From the NCBI GenBank assembly GCA_018269075.1, contig JAFDVJ010000038.1, positions 1 through 64,000 on the forward strand: 64,000 nt of DNA. The letters run 5' to 3'. The notes under the pieces are model-generated. The model worked only from the letters and a program-made list of their open reading frames with translations, ran no database searches and was not told the DNA's origin. The stretch comes from Acidobacteriota bacterium. GTDB taxonomy: Bacteria; Acidobacteriota; Blastocatellia; Pyrinomonadales; Pyrinomonadaceae. The first letter of the stretch is position 1; every line of letters begins with the position of its first letter. A program made the translations under genes and the position numbers. This document shows, piece after piece, positions 55,801-64,000 of this stretch.

Positions 55801-57970
55801 GACCTGTTCCGCACCGCTCGTCGAAATTCTCGGCGTCGGTGCGGGCGCGACCGCCGGCGACGGTCTTCATATTTCCGGCTCGGGCTCGATCAACGGCCTC
55901 GTCATCGGCAATTTTTCGGGCGACGGCATCGAGTTCGACACGGTCGGCCACAACATCGTCAAATGCAGCCGGATCGGCACCGACGTGACGGGCCTGATCA
56001 CGACCGGTCACGGCATCGGCAGCAACGGCATTTATCTCAACGAGGTCGGCGACAACGTGATCGGCGGCCCGAACGGCGACGGAAACGTGATCCACGCGGC
56101 CGGCAATTCGACGTTTTTCGACGGCGACATCCGGGGCCTGTTCTCCGGCAACAACATCATTCAGGGCAACATCATCGGCGGTCGGGCCAACGGCAATGCG
56201 GGCAGCGGCGGGCGCACCGGCATCATTCTGACCAACGGGACGGGCAGCCTGATCGGCGGGCCGACGGCGGGCGCGCGCAATTTCATCAGCACGGTTCAGA
56301 CCGGCGTTTTTCTGCAGAACAGCGGCGGTAACACGGTGCAGGGCAATTACTTCGGGCTGAATCTGGCGGGCGAGACCGCCGGCGCGGGCCAGAACACGCG
56401 GGTCGGCGTCGACATCGACAACGCCGCCAACAACCAGATCGTCGGCAACGTCGTTTCGAACACGCGCGGCAGCACTTTCAGCGCCGGCATCGAAGTTTCC
56501 GGCAGTCTTTCGCAGAACACGATCGTCAAGGGCAATCTGATCGGCACCAACGCCGCCGGCACGACCGACGCCGGCAACGTGATCGGGATCTCGATCACCG
56601 AAGGCTCGTCCGTCATCGTCGGCGGATCGGCGGCGGCCGACCGGAACGTCATCGCCGGCAACGACACGGAAGGCGTGACGATCGGCAACGTCTCGGCCAA
56701 TCTCTTCACGGACGCGCAGATTCAGGGCAACTACATCGGGCTCGCGGCCGACGGAACGACGGTCCTCGCTAACGGCCGCGGCATCCACACGCAGCTCAAC
56801 GCCTCGACCGTCATCATTTCCGGCAACGTCATCGCGGGCAATACCGCGGCCGGGATCGAGGTCGAAACAAGCGGCGTGCAGATCCGCGGCAACCTGATCG
56901 GAACCGACGCCGGCGGCACGCTCGCCCGGGGGAACGGCACCGGCATTCTGCTCGATTCCGGCTCGCTCGGAACGAAGATCGGCGGCCCGAGCACTTCCCT
57001 GCGCAACGTCGTCTCGGGCAACGGCGTCGGGATCGATATGCCGGCCGGGTCGACCGCCGCCGACGGCAGTCTGATCCAGAATAATTTCATCGGCACGGCC
57101 GCGAACGGGACGGCCGCGCTCGGCAACTCGGGCAACGGCGTCGATCTCGATTCTGACAATAATTCGATCCTCAGCAACACGATCGCCTTCAACGGCAGCA
57201 AGGGGCTCGTCGTCCTCGCGAATTCGACCGGCAACCGGATCTCGGCCAACTCGATTCATTCGAACACGAATCTCGGCATCGATCTCGGCAACGACGGCGT
57301 CACGCCGAACGATCCGAACGACGCCGATCTCGCCAATAACCTGCAGAATTATCCGGTGCTCGCCTCGGCCACCGCGACCGCCGTCGCGGGTACGCTCAAC
57401 AGCACGCCGAACACGCAGTTCACGCTCGAATTCTTTCTCAGCCCGACGGCCGACCCGACCAATTTCGGCGAGGGGCAGACCTATCTCGGCGCGCTCGGGG
57501 TGACGACGAACGGCGCGGGCAGCGCGACCTTCAGCTTCACGACGCCGTTCGCCCTGCCGAACGCGCAGTTCGTCGCGGCGACGGCGACCAACAAGACTAC
57601 GAACGACACGTCCGAGTTCTCGCAGGTCCGCCAGGTGCTCGTGCCGACCGCCGCCAACCTCGGTCTCGGCGGCCGCGTCGTCAATGAAACGGGCCGCGGA
57701 ATCGCGCGCGCCGTCGTCACGCTCGTCGGCCCCGACGGCGTCATCCGGACGACGCAGACCAACCCGTTCGGCTATTACCGCTTCGCGGATCTGCCGGCCG
57801 GGCAGTCCTACGTCCTCGGCGTCGCGCATAAATCCTACGATTTCGAGCCGTCGGGCTTCGTCCTCGTGCTCGACGAACAGCTCGACGATTTCACGATCGC
57901 CGGCCGCCGCCGCGCGCCGCCGGACGCGAAAGCCGACGAGGAAACCGCCAATCCGACCCGCGAACAATAA
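52811..57970 (+). CDS. Giant exported beta-helix protein with C-terminal module
   Basis: A 1719-residue secreted protein. Signal peptide 1-23 ([15 protein letters not shown]). Three large blocks each begin with a TFTVTNTxDSGAGSxRQAI head (residues about 24, 484 and 932) and continue with right-handed beta-helix turns (NVISGNNxxGI, NxIxGNYIGTD, GNxISGN). Blocks are separated by Ig-like segments such as [19 protein letters not shown] (about 400) and its relatives near 860 and 1530. The C terminus repeats the [13 protein letters not shown] module of the proteins at 4466 and 30074, here extended by a polar tail of about 20 residues. Likely a surface or adhesin-type protein; ligand unknown. A bidirectional terminator follows. 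Confidence 0.85.
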   Translation: MMRNFFVPGFFLAFFLLLTGAARGATFTVTNTSDSGAGSFRQAILDANGGGIDTINFNIPGGGVKKIAPLTELPDIIGGSVIIDATTQPGWSVGNLMIELSGENLGANTSGLRFVSVFVLSGTTPQSFVRGLAITNFQNDGVYIQDSVNITIEGCHIGVDPSGTVDRGNEVGVEIRVGGFSTNNITIGGTTAATRNVISGNNFLGIEIFGGNNYFIKGNYIGTDKSGVVALPNGVAMQVTAILTTIGGATAAERNVISGNNGRAIVLDSSQNTVRNNYIGVAADGFTPLGNGSKGIDVINSINLINIGSHLLADNVIANNKGAGIATFPGNNRPTGVRISGNSIYNNQNGFGADELGIDLEDDGVTENDAGDPDTGPNNFQNFPVLTAATVGAAGTTVTGTLNSTPNTSFRVEFFASDTNLREGKNFLGFQNVTTDAGGDAAFSATVAGFAYFGQFVTATATRNAAPLDTSEFSAPVAAQLTTFTVTNTNNSGAGSLRQAIIDANAAADPNVIEFAITPINTAVKTISPTSALPTIVNPVAINGSSQSFAACGIPKVELDGTNAGPSADGLFVTADNVLVQGLAINRFGGDGITLSTSNNSTLKCLLVGTNSGGSAIAANDNNGILVSSSNNNVVENNTISGNGLSGLRLLNADNNIIQNNIIGLDRRELSVIPNSSSGVFITGSSNNNLVGGTETGTGNTISGNAVTGLTISGATATGNFVKGNFIGVDSSGGGTVFDNGGPGVLITASAAGNDIGGTEASAGNVIGQNVGEGVWVDTTGGTGNRILGNSISGNRNLGIDLGAAGVTANDAGDPDTGANDLQNFPVVTAAESFFGGLQVTGSLNSGANTAYRVEVFSSPSCDGSGNGEGQNFIGAFDVATNTSGNASFTETFNTAVAVGQFVTATATRRFAPTDTSEFSVCRAVTSLSIPSLTVTNTNDTGAGSLRQAITDANATPAPDEIVFNIPGAGVRTINLNTSLPATTAPVVIDGLSQPGATCSAPLVEILGVGAGATAGDGLHISGSGSINGLVIGNFSGDGIEFDTVGHNIVKCSRIGTDVTGLITTGHGIGSNGIYLNEVGDNVIGGPNGDGNVIHAAGNSTFFDGDIRGLFSGNNIIQGNIIGGRANGNAGSGGRTGIILTNGTGSLIGGPTAGARNFISTVQTGVFLQNSGGNTVQGNYFGLNLAGETAGAGQNTRVGVDIDNAANNQIVGNVVSNTRGSTFSAGIEVSGSLSQNTIVKGNLIGTNAAGTTDAGNVIGISITEGSSVIVGGSAAADRNVIAGNDTEGVTIGNVSANLFTDAQIQGNYIGLAADGTTVLANGRGIHTQLNASTVIISGNVIAGNTAAGIEVETSGVQIRGNLIGTDAGGTLARGNGTGILLDSGSLGTKIGGPSTSLRNVVSGNGVGIDMPAGSTAADGSLIQNNFIGTAANGTAALGNSGNGVDLDSDNNSILSNTIAFNGSKGLVVLANSTGNRISANSIHSNTNLGIDLGNDGVTPNDPNDADLANNLQNYPVLASATATAVAGTLNSTPNTQFTLEFFLSPTADPTNFGEGQTYLGALGVTTNGAGSATFSFTTPFALPNAQFVAATATNKTTNDTSEFSQVRQVLVPTAANLGLGGRVVNETGRGIARAVVTLVGPDGVIRTTQTNPFGYYRFADLPAGQSYVLGVAHKSYDFEPSGFVLVLDEQLDDFTIAGRRRAPPDAKADEETANPTREQ

Positions 57971-57977
57971 AAAAAAG

Positions 57978-58000
57978 AGGCCGTCGAAACGGCCTTTTTT
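57978..58000. terminator. Bidirectional terminator
   Basis: AGGCCGT-CGAA-ACGGCCT stem with A7 before and T6 after. It serves the 1719-residue gene on the plus strand (stop at 57970) and the methyltransferase gene on the minus strand (stop at 58023). Confidence 0.9.
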
Positions 58001-58022
58001 CATTTTTTACGCTTCCGAAAAC

Positions 58023-58628
58023 TCAGAAAATCCGAACGAACGGCACGAAGCCGGCCACGCGCGCGGAATATTTTTCGTAATCGTCCGGAAAAGCCTCGCG
58101 CAGGAGCTTTTCCTCGGCGACGGTGCGGATCTTCGTGCCGACCAGAAAAATCGCGACCGCCGCGATCGTCACGAGCCAGTGACTGAGCGCGAACGCGGTC
58201 GCGACGAGCATCCCGAGCATCGCCGCGTAGATCGGATGGCGGACGATCCGGTAAACGCCGCTCGTCACCAGTTCGTGATCCTCGATCAGCCGCGCCCCGA
58301 AGCTCCACTGCCGGCCGAGCTCGCGGATCGCCGAATTCGCCATCCAGACCGACCCGAGCGCGAGCGCGACGGCGACCAGCTGCAAAATAACGTTCAAAAC
58401 GAACTGCCCGTCGACGAACGGCGAGAAAACCGGCGTCCGGCGAACGGCCCAGACGAGCCCGAACGCGACCGCCTGCAAAGCGATCCCGGCAAAAGATTTC
58501 GGCGCGCTTTTCGCGTCCTTTCCGGCCTCCGGCTTTTTCCGGAGCAGAAAAGTGCCCGCAAAAACGAACCACGTCAGGATCAGGATGCCGAACGAACCGA
58601 GCGTCGCGTAATAAGAAATCAGTTCCAT
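58023..58628 (-). CDS. Isoprenylcysteine carboxyl methyltransferase-family membrane protein
   Basis: A 201-residue integral membrane protein with four to five helices (SYYATLGSFGILILTWFVFAG; AGIALQAVAFGLVWAV; FVLNVILQLVAVALALGSVW; AAMLGMLVATAFALSHWLVT; IAAVAIFLVGTKI). The ICMT/PEMT-type signature lies in ELVTSGVYRIVRHPIYAAML and RTVAEEKLLREAFPDDYEKY, near the cytosolic SAM site. Bacterial members methylate unknown substrates, possibly lipids; prenylated protein substrates are not expected in bacteria. Monocistronic. Confidence 0.85.
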   Translation of the reverse strand: MELISYYATLGSFGILILTWFVFAGTFLLRKKPEAGKDAKSAPKSFAGIALQAVAFGLVWAVRRTPVFSPFVDGQFVLNVILQLVAVALALGSVWMANSAIRELGRQWSFGARLIEDHELVTSGVYRIVRHPIYAAMLGMLVATAFALSHWLVTIAAVAIFLVGTKIRTVAEEKLLREAFPDDYEKYSARVAGFVPFVRIF

Positions 58629-58720
58629 AATTTTTTCTCCGTCGAATGACGGAAATTCTTTACGGCACGGATTTATTTTTGTTCCGGGAAAATCGCCGCG
58701 ATCGACGGACGGTCGTTAAA

Positions 58721-59719
58721 CTACCGGGATTTTTTCAACGCCTGAATAAATTTCGACTGCCGCAGACGGTCTTCGATTGCGGCGCGGGTCTTCTCGTCGC
58801 CGATAAATTTGTCAAAGGCTTTCCACGCCCCGCGTTCGTCGCCCAGATAGAACAGGTCGACGACATAGGCTAAAGAGGTACGGTGAAAATCCAGCCACAA
58901 TCCGGGATCGGACTCCTTATTTTGTTTTTTATCCGATTCCAGTTTTTTATTGGTCTCGATGAGCCATTTTCCAGTTTCCGCGAAATTTTCCTTGACGAAA
59001 TCCTGCTGAAGATTTTTGGCCGGAAGATATTGGCCGGCTCGTTCGTCGTATTTGAAAACGGCACGCGGTTCGGGCGAACAGGAGCCGCAGTCGTCCATAA
59101 AATAGCGAAACGCGGAATCGAACTGAACGAGCTCGTAAACGCCGTCGCCGTCGGCATCGAAGATCTCCATCGGATCGCGAAACCTGCCGAAATCCTCGCT
59201 CCGGAAAATGCTGCGCGGCGTTCCGTTCGAAATATCGGTGATCCAGTAATTCGTGCAGCAGACGCCGCCCGGCCCGAGCGCGACGACATAAATTTCCTTC
59301 GATTTCGCGCCCCGCAGATGCGAGACGCCGATCAGATTCGAATGATAATCGTCCGGCGTCAGCGTCGTAAAGCCAAAGATCGCCTTTCCTTTTCTGTCGA
59401 TCGTCTGCGGCGCGAATTTTTTGATCGTCACCTGAAATTCGTCGGCCTCGATCGAATAGGTCTTCTCCTTGAAATCTTCTTCCGTGAAATTATGCTCGGC
59501 GATAACGGGAAATTTCTGGTCGATCGTGACGCCCGGATAGGATTCGTCATCGTCCGGCGGCGCGGGTGTCGGAGTCTCGTTCGGGGAAGCGGCGATGTGG
59601 TCGGCGGCCGTCGTCTGAGCGGATAAATCGGCCGGTGCCGGCGGCTGATCTTGAACCGCCGGCGTCCGGCAGCCCGTCTGCAAAAACAAAAAAGCGAGCG
59701 CGAGGAGTATTTTTTTCAC
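58721..59719 (-). CDS. Lipoprotein with calcium-type DxDxDG motif
   Basis: A 332-residue lipoprotein starting with GTG. The signal ends in a lipobox, LFLQTGC. A Pro/Thr-rich linker (APADLSAQTTAADH to APPDDD) leads into a soluble domain I cannot assign. It includes GPGGVCCTNYWITDIS and IFDADGDGVYELVQFD; the latter is an FG-GAP/EF-hand-like DxDxDG loop that could bind Ca2+, next to a Cys-rich CGSCSPEP. The C terminus is helical. Envelope location is well supported by the lipobox; the role is unknown. Divergent from hemW. Confidence 0.7.
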   Translation of the reverse strand: MKKILLALAFLFLQTGCRTPAVQDQPPAPADLSAQTTAADHIAASPNETPTPAPPDDDESYPGVTIDQKFPVIAEHNFTEEDFKEKTYSIEADEFQVTIKKFAPQTIDRKGKAIFGFTTLTPDDYHSNLIGVSHLRGAKSKEIYVVALGPGGVCCTNYWITDISNGTPRSIFRSEDFGRFRDPMEIFDADGDGVYELVQFDSAFRYFMDDCGSCSPEPRAVFKYDERAGQYLPAKNLQQDFVKENFAETGKWLIETNKKLESDKKQNKESDPGLWLDFHRTSLAYVVDLFYLGDERGAWKAFDKFIGDEKTRAAIEDRLRQSKFIQALKKSR

Positions 59720-59809
59720 TTTTCAACCTCCGGGATTCAACCTCATTACAACATAAATCCGACTGCCGGACAAGATCTTTTTTCGCGGCAAAATGATAGA
59801 ATTCAATTG

Positions 59810-60949
59810 ATGAAAGCCGGCATTTATCTTCACGTCCCGTTCTGCAAATCGCGCTGTTCCTACTGCGATTTCGCGACCGACGTCTACCGCTCGGCGGAAG
59901 CCGTCGACCGCTACGTCGACGCTCTCGTCCGGGAAATCCGAAATCCGAAATCCGAAATCCGAAATCCGAAATCCGAGATCGACACCGTTTATTTCGGCGG
60001 CGGCACGCCGTCGCTGCTCGCGCCGTCGCAGCTCGAACGGATCGTCGGCGCGCTTCACGAAAGATTCGCGGTCGACGCGGAGATCGAATTCACGCTCGAG
60101 ATGAACCCGGCGACGGTGACGGCGGAAAAGCTCCGCGATTATCGAAGCCTCGGCGTCAACCGCGCGAGCTTCGGCGTCCAGACGTTCGACGACCGCGCCC
60201 TGAAATTACTCGCGCGCGGCCACGACGCCCGGGACGCGCGCCAAACGTTCGAGCTTTTGCGCGCCGCCGGTTTCGACAACATTTCGTTCGACCTGATCGC
60301 CGGTCTGCCCGGCCAGACGCTCGAAGATTGGACGAGGAATCTCGACGAGGCGCTGCGGATGAAGCCCGAGCATCTCTCGCTTTATCTCCTCGAAATCCAC
60401 GAGGGCACGCCGCTCGCCGAACAGGTCCGGAGCGGCCGCCGGCCCGCGCCCGACGACGAGCTCGCCGCCGCGATGTACGAGACGATGCTCGACCGGACGG
60501 CCGCCGCCGGCCTGCCGCAATACGAGATCTCGAACTTCGCCCGGCCGGGTTTCGAAGCCCGTCACAACTCGAAATACTGGCGCTGCGAGCCGGTCTTCGC
60601 GTTCGGCGTTTCGGCGCATTCGTTCGACGGCCGGACGCGCCGCGCCAACGAACGCGACACGAACCGCTACGTGTACCTGATCGAGCGCGGCGAATCGCCG
60701 GTCGTCGAGGAAATCGAGCTCGACGCCGAGCAACTTTCCGCCGAGTTCGCGTTTCTAAGCTTACGTCTGACCGAGGGATTGAATTTCAAAGACTACCAAA
60801 CTCGCTTCGGTATTGATCTTAACCGCCAATACGCGCAGGAATTTGAGCGTCTCGAAGAATACGGTCTGATCGCGATCGATCAGGGCGTTTTACGACTTAC
60901 ACAAAAAGGAATGGTCTATTCAAACGAGGTTTTCTCGGTTTTCGTTTAG
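59810..60949 (+). CDS. hemW: HemW-type radical SAM protein, with repeat insertion
   Basis: A 379-residue radical SAM protein of the HemW/HemN-like family. The [4Fe-4S] motif is C12-x3-C16-x2-C19 (FCKSRCSYCDF), followed by FGGGTPSLL, FTLEMNPATVT, NRASFGVQTFDD and DLIAGLPGQT; the C-terminal HemN domain has YEISNFARPG and HNSKYWR. HemW is a heme chaperone for respiratory enzymes rather than a coproporphyrinogen oxidase. Between ALVREI and DTVYFGGGTPS lie 14 residues, RNPKSEIRNPKSEI, encoded by six perfect 7-bp GAAATCC words. That is a loop of variable length in the family, so function is probably kept. The lipoprotein gene is divergent. Confidence 0.93.
   Translation: MKAGIYLHVPFCKSRCSYCDFATDVYRSAEAVDRYVDALVREIRNPKSEIRNPKSEIDTVYFGGGTPSLLAPSQLERIVGALHERFAVDAEIEFTLEMNPATVTAEKLRDYRSLGVNRASFGVQTFDDRALKLLARGHDARDARQTFELLRAAGFDNISFDLIAGLPGQTLEDWTRNLDEALRMKPEHLSLYLLEIHEGTPLAEQVRSGRRPAPDDELAAAMYETMLDRTAAAGLPQYEISNFARPGFEARHNSKYWRCEPVFAFGVSAHSFDGRTRRANERDTNRYVYLIERGESPVVEEIELDAEQLSAEFAFLSLRLTEGLNFKDYQTRFGIDLNRQYAQEFERLEEYGLIAIDQGVLRLTQKGMVYSNEVFSVFV
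59933..59974. repeat. Six GAAATCC words in hemW
   Basis: Six exact copies of GAAATCC (42 bp) and a degenerate seventh (GAGATCG). Six times seven is divisible by three, so the reading frame is preserved. Same family as the arrays at 37958, 48005 and 48701. Confidence 0.9.
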
Positions 60950-60989
60950 GGGAAACCGCTTTCATTGATCCGACACCAGGAGAAAAATT

Positions 60990-62201
60990 ATGCAACACAG
61001 AAATTCGAAAACGATGCTGCAGCGCCTTCTGCTGATTGCTTTACTCGTCGTTTTCGCCATCACACCGCTCGTCGCGCAAACGCAGGCCGAGCTCGACGAA
61101 GCCGCGGAAAAAGTCGGCGTTTTGTTCAAACAGCAGAAGTTTACCGAAGCACTGCCGTATGCCGAAAAACTCGTCAAGGCTTATCCGGACGACGCCGATC
61201 TGCAGTTCATCTACGGCTTTTGCCTGCTCGGCAAATCGAAAAACACGGCCGACAAGGAAGAAGCCCGCCAGCTCGTCGTCAAGGCGCGTCAGGCGTTCGT
61301 CAGGGCCAAACAGCTCGGCTCGAAGGAAAACATTCTCGACGCGCTGATCGCTTCGATTCCCGAAGACGGCGTGGTCGGCGGCAAGTTTTCCAAAAACGAG
61401 GAAGCCGAAAACGCAATGAACGAGGCCGAAGCCTTTTTCTCGCAGGGCAAGATGGACGAAGCGCTCGCCGCTTATCAGAAAGCGTTCAAGCTCGACCCGA
61501 AGATTTACGAGGCGGCGCTTTTCAGCGGCGACGTTTATACGCAGAAAGGCGATTACGAAAACGCCGAAGTCTGGTATAAAACGGCGATCATCATCGATCC
61601 GAACCGCGAAACCGCTTACCGCTACTCGGCGACGCCGCTGATGAAGCAGAAGAAAATCGAGCAGGCGCGCGACCGCTACATCGAAGCCTATATCGTCGAA
61701 CCGTACAGCCGGTTCGCGATCAGCGGACTGACGCAGTGGGGACAGGCGACGGGCACGCGGCTCGGCCACCCGCGCATCGACGTGCCGGAAATCACGATCG
61801 GCCCGGACGGCAAATCGAAATCGACGATCAACGTCAACCCGCTCGCCGACGACGGCTCGATGGCGTGGGCGATGTACGTCGCGACCCGCGAAATCTGGCG
61901 TAAGGAAAAATTCGCGAAGACCTTTCCGAACGAAAAAGCCTATCGTCACAGCCTGCCGGAAGAAGCCGAAGCGCTGCGCGAGGTGATCAGGATGGTGCAG
62001 TCTCAGAAAGCCAGGATCAAAAAGCTCGATCCGCAGCTCGAAACGCTGATCAAGCTCGATCAGGACGGCGTGCTCGAAGCCTACATCCTGATGGCGATGC
62101 CCGACAAAGGCATCGCGCAGGACCACGCCGAATATCTCGCGAAAAACCGCGACAAGCTGCGTCAATACGTCCTCAAATACGTGATCGGTGCCGGTAATTA
62201 A
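60990..62201 (+). CDS. Exported TPR-repeat protein
   Basis: A 403-residue protein with a signal peptide (LQRLLLIALLVVFAITPLVAQ) and tetratricopeptide repeats in the first 230 residues (AEKVGVLFKQQKFTEALPYA, AEAFFSQGKMDEALAAYQKA, ALFSGDVYTQKGDYENAEVW, YRYSATPLMKQKKIEQARDR). The rest is helical without a recognised domain (RHSLPEEAEALREVIRMVQSQ). AGGAG 9 bases before the ATG supports the start. It lies 40 bp after hemW and could be cotranscribed. Function unknown. Confidence 0.85.
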   Translation: MQHRNSKTMLQRLLLIALLVVFAITPLVAQTQAELDEAAEKVGVLFKQQKFTEALPYAEKLVKAYPDDADLQFIYGFCLLGKSKNTADKEEARQLVVKARQAFVRAKQLGSKENILDALIASIPEDGVVGGKFSKNEEAENAMNEAEAFFSQGKMDEALAAYQKAFKLDPKIYEAALFSGDVYTQKGDYENAEVWYKTAIIIDPNRETAYRYSATPLMKQKKIEQARDRYIEAYIVEPYSRFAISGLTQWGQATGTRLGHPRIDVPEITIGPDGKSKSTINVNPLADDGSMAWAMYVATREIWRKEKFAKTFPNEKAYRHSLPEEAEALREVIRMVQSQKARIKKLDPQLETLIKLDQDGVLEAYILMAMPDKGIAQDHAEYLAKNRDKLRQYVLKYVIGAGN

Positions 62202-62209
62202 GAAAAGCG

Positions 62210-62240
62210 AAAAGCGGAGTCGAAAAACTCCGCTTTTCCG
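62210..62240 (+). terminator. Hairpin terminator after the TPR gene
   Basis: AAAAGCGGAGT / ACTCCGCTTTT stem, loop CGAAAA, then CCGTCTCG. The T-run is within the stem, so it may be only moderately efficient. Confidence 0.65.
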
Positions 62241-62260
62241 TCTCGTTATCCATAACGCGA

Positions 62261-62665
62261 TCAGCGCGCGTAGCCGAGCAGCGACAGATATTCCTTAACT
62301 TTCCGCCGGGCTTTAAAACATCGTAAAAAAGCCCAGACCGACGGGATCAGAAAGAACAGCCCAACCGGCGTCATCTGAAAAAACGACGAGCGGTCGCCCG
62401 AAAAAAGCGCCATCAGGTCGATCGCGATGCAAAACACGCCGATGCCGCCGAAAACGACGCTCGCCGCGATCCATTTCGCGCCGCTCCGGTTGAAATAATC
62501 GTCGCGCGCGATTTTCCGGCAGCAGTTCAGACAGGTCGGAAACTGGAGCCGCGTTTCCCGGTAGGTGAGCAGCACCACGTAATAGCCCGTTAATTTGCTG
62601 TCGATGAATATTTCCGAAGTCGTTTTGGCGTATGATTTCCGGCAGATCGGACAGGTATTTCGCAT
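62261..62665 (-). CDS. Small zinc-ribbon membrane protein
   Basis: A 134-residue protein. Two CxxC pairs (NTCPICRKSY and PTCLNCCRKI) probably bind zinc. Two membrane helices follow (WIAASVVFGGIGVFCIAIDLMAL and VGLFFLIPSVWAFLRCF) and a basic C-terminal tail (KARRKVKEYLSLLGY). No known family. It starts 29 bp after the HD-GYP gene on the same strand, close enough to be in one transcript, but a functional link is not shown. Confidence 0.65.
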   Translation of the reverse strand: MRNTCPICRKSYAKTTSEIFIDSKLTGYYVVLLTYRETRLQFPTCLNCCRKIARDDYFNRSGAKWIAASVVFGGIGVFCIAIDLMALFSGDRSSFFQMTPVGLFFLIPSVWAFLRCFKARRKVKEYLSLLGYAR

Positions 62666-62694
62666 AATCGATCAATGAGTTTTTTTTGTCCGGC

Positions 62695-63834
62695 TCAATG
62701 CACCATCTCGAACTGCTGGCGCGAGTAGACGAGCTCGGCGACGACCGATTGAAACGACGAGATCTCCTGTTTCTCCATCAGCGAGCGCTGGCGGAGGATT
62801 TCCCAGTCCTCTTTCGGGATGACCTTGAACGCCTCGACGATCAGCGGATCGAACTGCGTGCCGGCGCAGCGTTCGAGCTCTTCGAGCGCCGCCTGGTAGG
62901 AGCGTCCGCGCCGGTAGACGCGGTCCGAGACCATCGCGTCGAACGCGTCGACGACCGCGAAGATCCGCGCGCCGATGTCGATGTCCTCGCCGCGCAGGCC
63001 GTACGGGTAGCCGTCGCCGTCCCAGCGTTCGTGGTGCTGCGCGACGACGCGCGCCGCGCCTTCGAGAAACTTGATGTTCCGGAGAATCTTCTGACCGTGA
63101 AGCGGATGGAGCTTCATCTTCGCCCATTCGTCCTCGTTGAGCTTCGCCGGTTTTCGCAGGATCGCGTCCGGGACGCCGATCTTGCCGATGTCGTGAAGCA
63201 GCGCGCCGAGTTCGAGATCGCGCAGCTTTTCCTTTTCGAGTCCGAGCTCGTAGCCGAGCCGCAGGCTGAACGTGACGACCCGCTCGGAATGGCCGTGGGT
63301 TTCGAAATCACGCGTTTCGAGCGCCTGGACGAGCGCTTTGAGCGTGATCCGGTACGAGCTTTCGATCTCTTCCGAAGCGCGGTCGATCTCGGTCGCGCGC
63401 TCGGCGGCGAGATTTTCGAGATGAAACTGGTAGCGGTCCTTGAGACATTTCGACTCGTAATTCTCGGTCGCGCGTTTGAGCGCCGTTTCGATATTTTCGA
63501 ATTCGAGCGGCTTGAACAGGTAATCGAAAGCGCCGGCCCGAAAGGCTTTGACGATCTCTTCGGCCGGAACTCGTTCGCCGAGCAGGATGACCGCCGAATG
63601 CGGCGCGATCGTCCGCATCTGCGGGATGATCTGCAGGCTGTCGGATTTGAGCAAACTCGCATTGCACAAAACGACGCTGTACTCTTTTTGCCGGAGCTTC
63701 CATAAAGCCGACTCGCTCGTCTCGACCCGGTCGCAGTTGTAATTCGACCGCAAAAGCCTGCCCAAAAAATTCGCCGTTTCGACATTTTCATCGACCAGCA
63801 GAATATTTTTTTCAGTTTCGATTAAATCGAACAT
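62695..63834 (-). CDS. HD-GYP protein with degenerate receiver domain
   Basis: A 379-residue protein. Residues about 8-125 form a receiver domain with LVDENVET and Lys in DYLFKPLE, but the phospho-acceptor position is Asn58 (SVVLCNASLL) instead of Asp. A helical linker leads to an HD-GYP domain with all signature motifs: THGHSERV, LLHDIGKIGVPD, HHERWDGDGYPYGL and VDAFDAM. HD-GYP enzymes hydrolyse cyclic di-GMP. With Asn in the receiver the protein cannot be switched by ordinary phosphorylation. ATG 63834 (MFDLIETEKN) is chosen over an upstream in-frame ATG at 63939. Confidence 0.92.
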   Translation of the reverse strand: MFDLIETEKNILLVDENVETANFLGRLLRSNYNCDRVETSESALWKLRQKEYSVVLCNASLLKSDSLQIIPQMRTIAPHSAVILLGERVPAEEIVKAFRAGAFDYLFKPLEFENIETALKRATENYESKCLKDRYQFHLENLAAERATEIDRASEEIESSYRITLKALVQALETRDFETHGHSERVVTFSLRLGYELGLEKEKLRDLELGALLHDIGKIGVPDAILRKPAKLNEDEWAKMKLHPLHGQKILRNIKFLEGAARVVAQHHERWDGDGYPYGLRGEDIDIGARIFAVVDAFDAMVSDRVYRRGRSYQAALEELERCAGTQFDPLIVEAFKVIPKEDWEILRQRSLMEKQEISSFQSVVAELVYSRQQFEMVH

Positions 63835-64000
63835 AGATGAATGATCCAGGTATTTTGGGATGATTACGATGCGGAAGAATTTTGATAAATCGGAACGCTT
63901 TAACGATACAGTTGCTAAAAAGGCAAGACAACTATGCAAAGTTTAATATAAAACAACATAGTTTTGCAACAGGTTTTTCGAGATCCAAATTATTCCGGGA

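Noticed and set aside
55172-58003. Minus-strand gene of about 940 codons opposite the 1719-residue protein
   Set aside because: The plus-strand frame has a signal peptide, regular beta-helix turns and a terminator; the antisense frame is an Arg/Asp/Ala-rich shadow.

Overview
The window is 64 kb of GC-rich bacterial chromosome with about 43 protein genes and no rRNA or recognisable tRNA. The style points to an acidobacterium, most likely Blastocatellia/Pyrinomonadales-like. Signs are large exported beta-helix (CSLREA-type) proteins ending in a carboxypeptidase-regulatory-like module, a Ser/Thr kinase fused to TolB-like and TPR domains, a propeller-type sensor kinase, and M28 and C11 peptidases. 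This placement is inference from gene style; no marker gene was compared.

Layout. 0-12.9 kb: ArsR-type repressor, a small SpoIIAA-like protein, a phospholipase D-family enzyme, an unknown protein behind a palindrome array, a beta-helix exoprotein, M28 peptidase, a DUF3592-like membrane protein, GNAT acetyltransferase and a GH39 glycosidase. 13-22.2 kb: a CsgG/LpoB-like exported protein, riboflavin synthase, an exported alpha/beta hydrolase, a KirBac potassium channel, a TPR protein and a 1237-residue Fe-S/flavin oxidoreductase fusion. 22.5-34.6 kb: a Wzz/BY-kinase for surface polysaccharide, then a co-directional cluster of propeller sensor kinase, NarL-type regulator, stand-alone receiver and a giant subtilisin-like protease. 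34.8-43.2 kb: dTDP-rhamnose genes (rfbD, rfbB), a zinc-ribbon/PH protein, lytic transglycosylase, a soluble MgtE/CBS-like protein and the Ser/Thr kinase. 44-52.6 kb: clostripain-like peptidase, lipoprotein, DUF4436 protein, two thioredoxin-fold proteins, DinB-like protein and PurL. 52.8-64 kb: a second, 1719-residue beta-helix protein, ICMT-like methyltransferase, lipoprotein, HemW, TPR protein, a small zinc-ribbon membrane protein and an HD-GYP protein with a degenerate receiver.

The most unusual content lies between the genes. At least a dozen families of short DNA words (7, 8 or 9 bp, iterated 2-12 times) appear, usually as an inverted pair forming a hairpin or bracketing 40-300 bp. Many stop within 0-10 bp of a coding sequence, and two families sit in frame inside essential-type genes: hemW (six 7-bp words, 14 residues) and purL (about 90 bp in the inter-domain linker). 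Three sequence-unrelated minisatellites share a 21-bp period. A row of four 18-bp palindromes lies upstream of an unknown gene, and several REP-like palindrome families occur although no transposase or RAYT gene is present in the window. This repeat layer is my best candidate for something undescribed; its mechanism is unknown.

Functionally the genes suggest a free-living heterotroph that secretes peptidases, a glycosidase and large repetitive surface proteins, makes surface polysaccharide, and uses two-component, Ser/Thr kinase and possibly c-di-GMP signalling.
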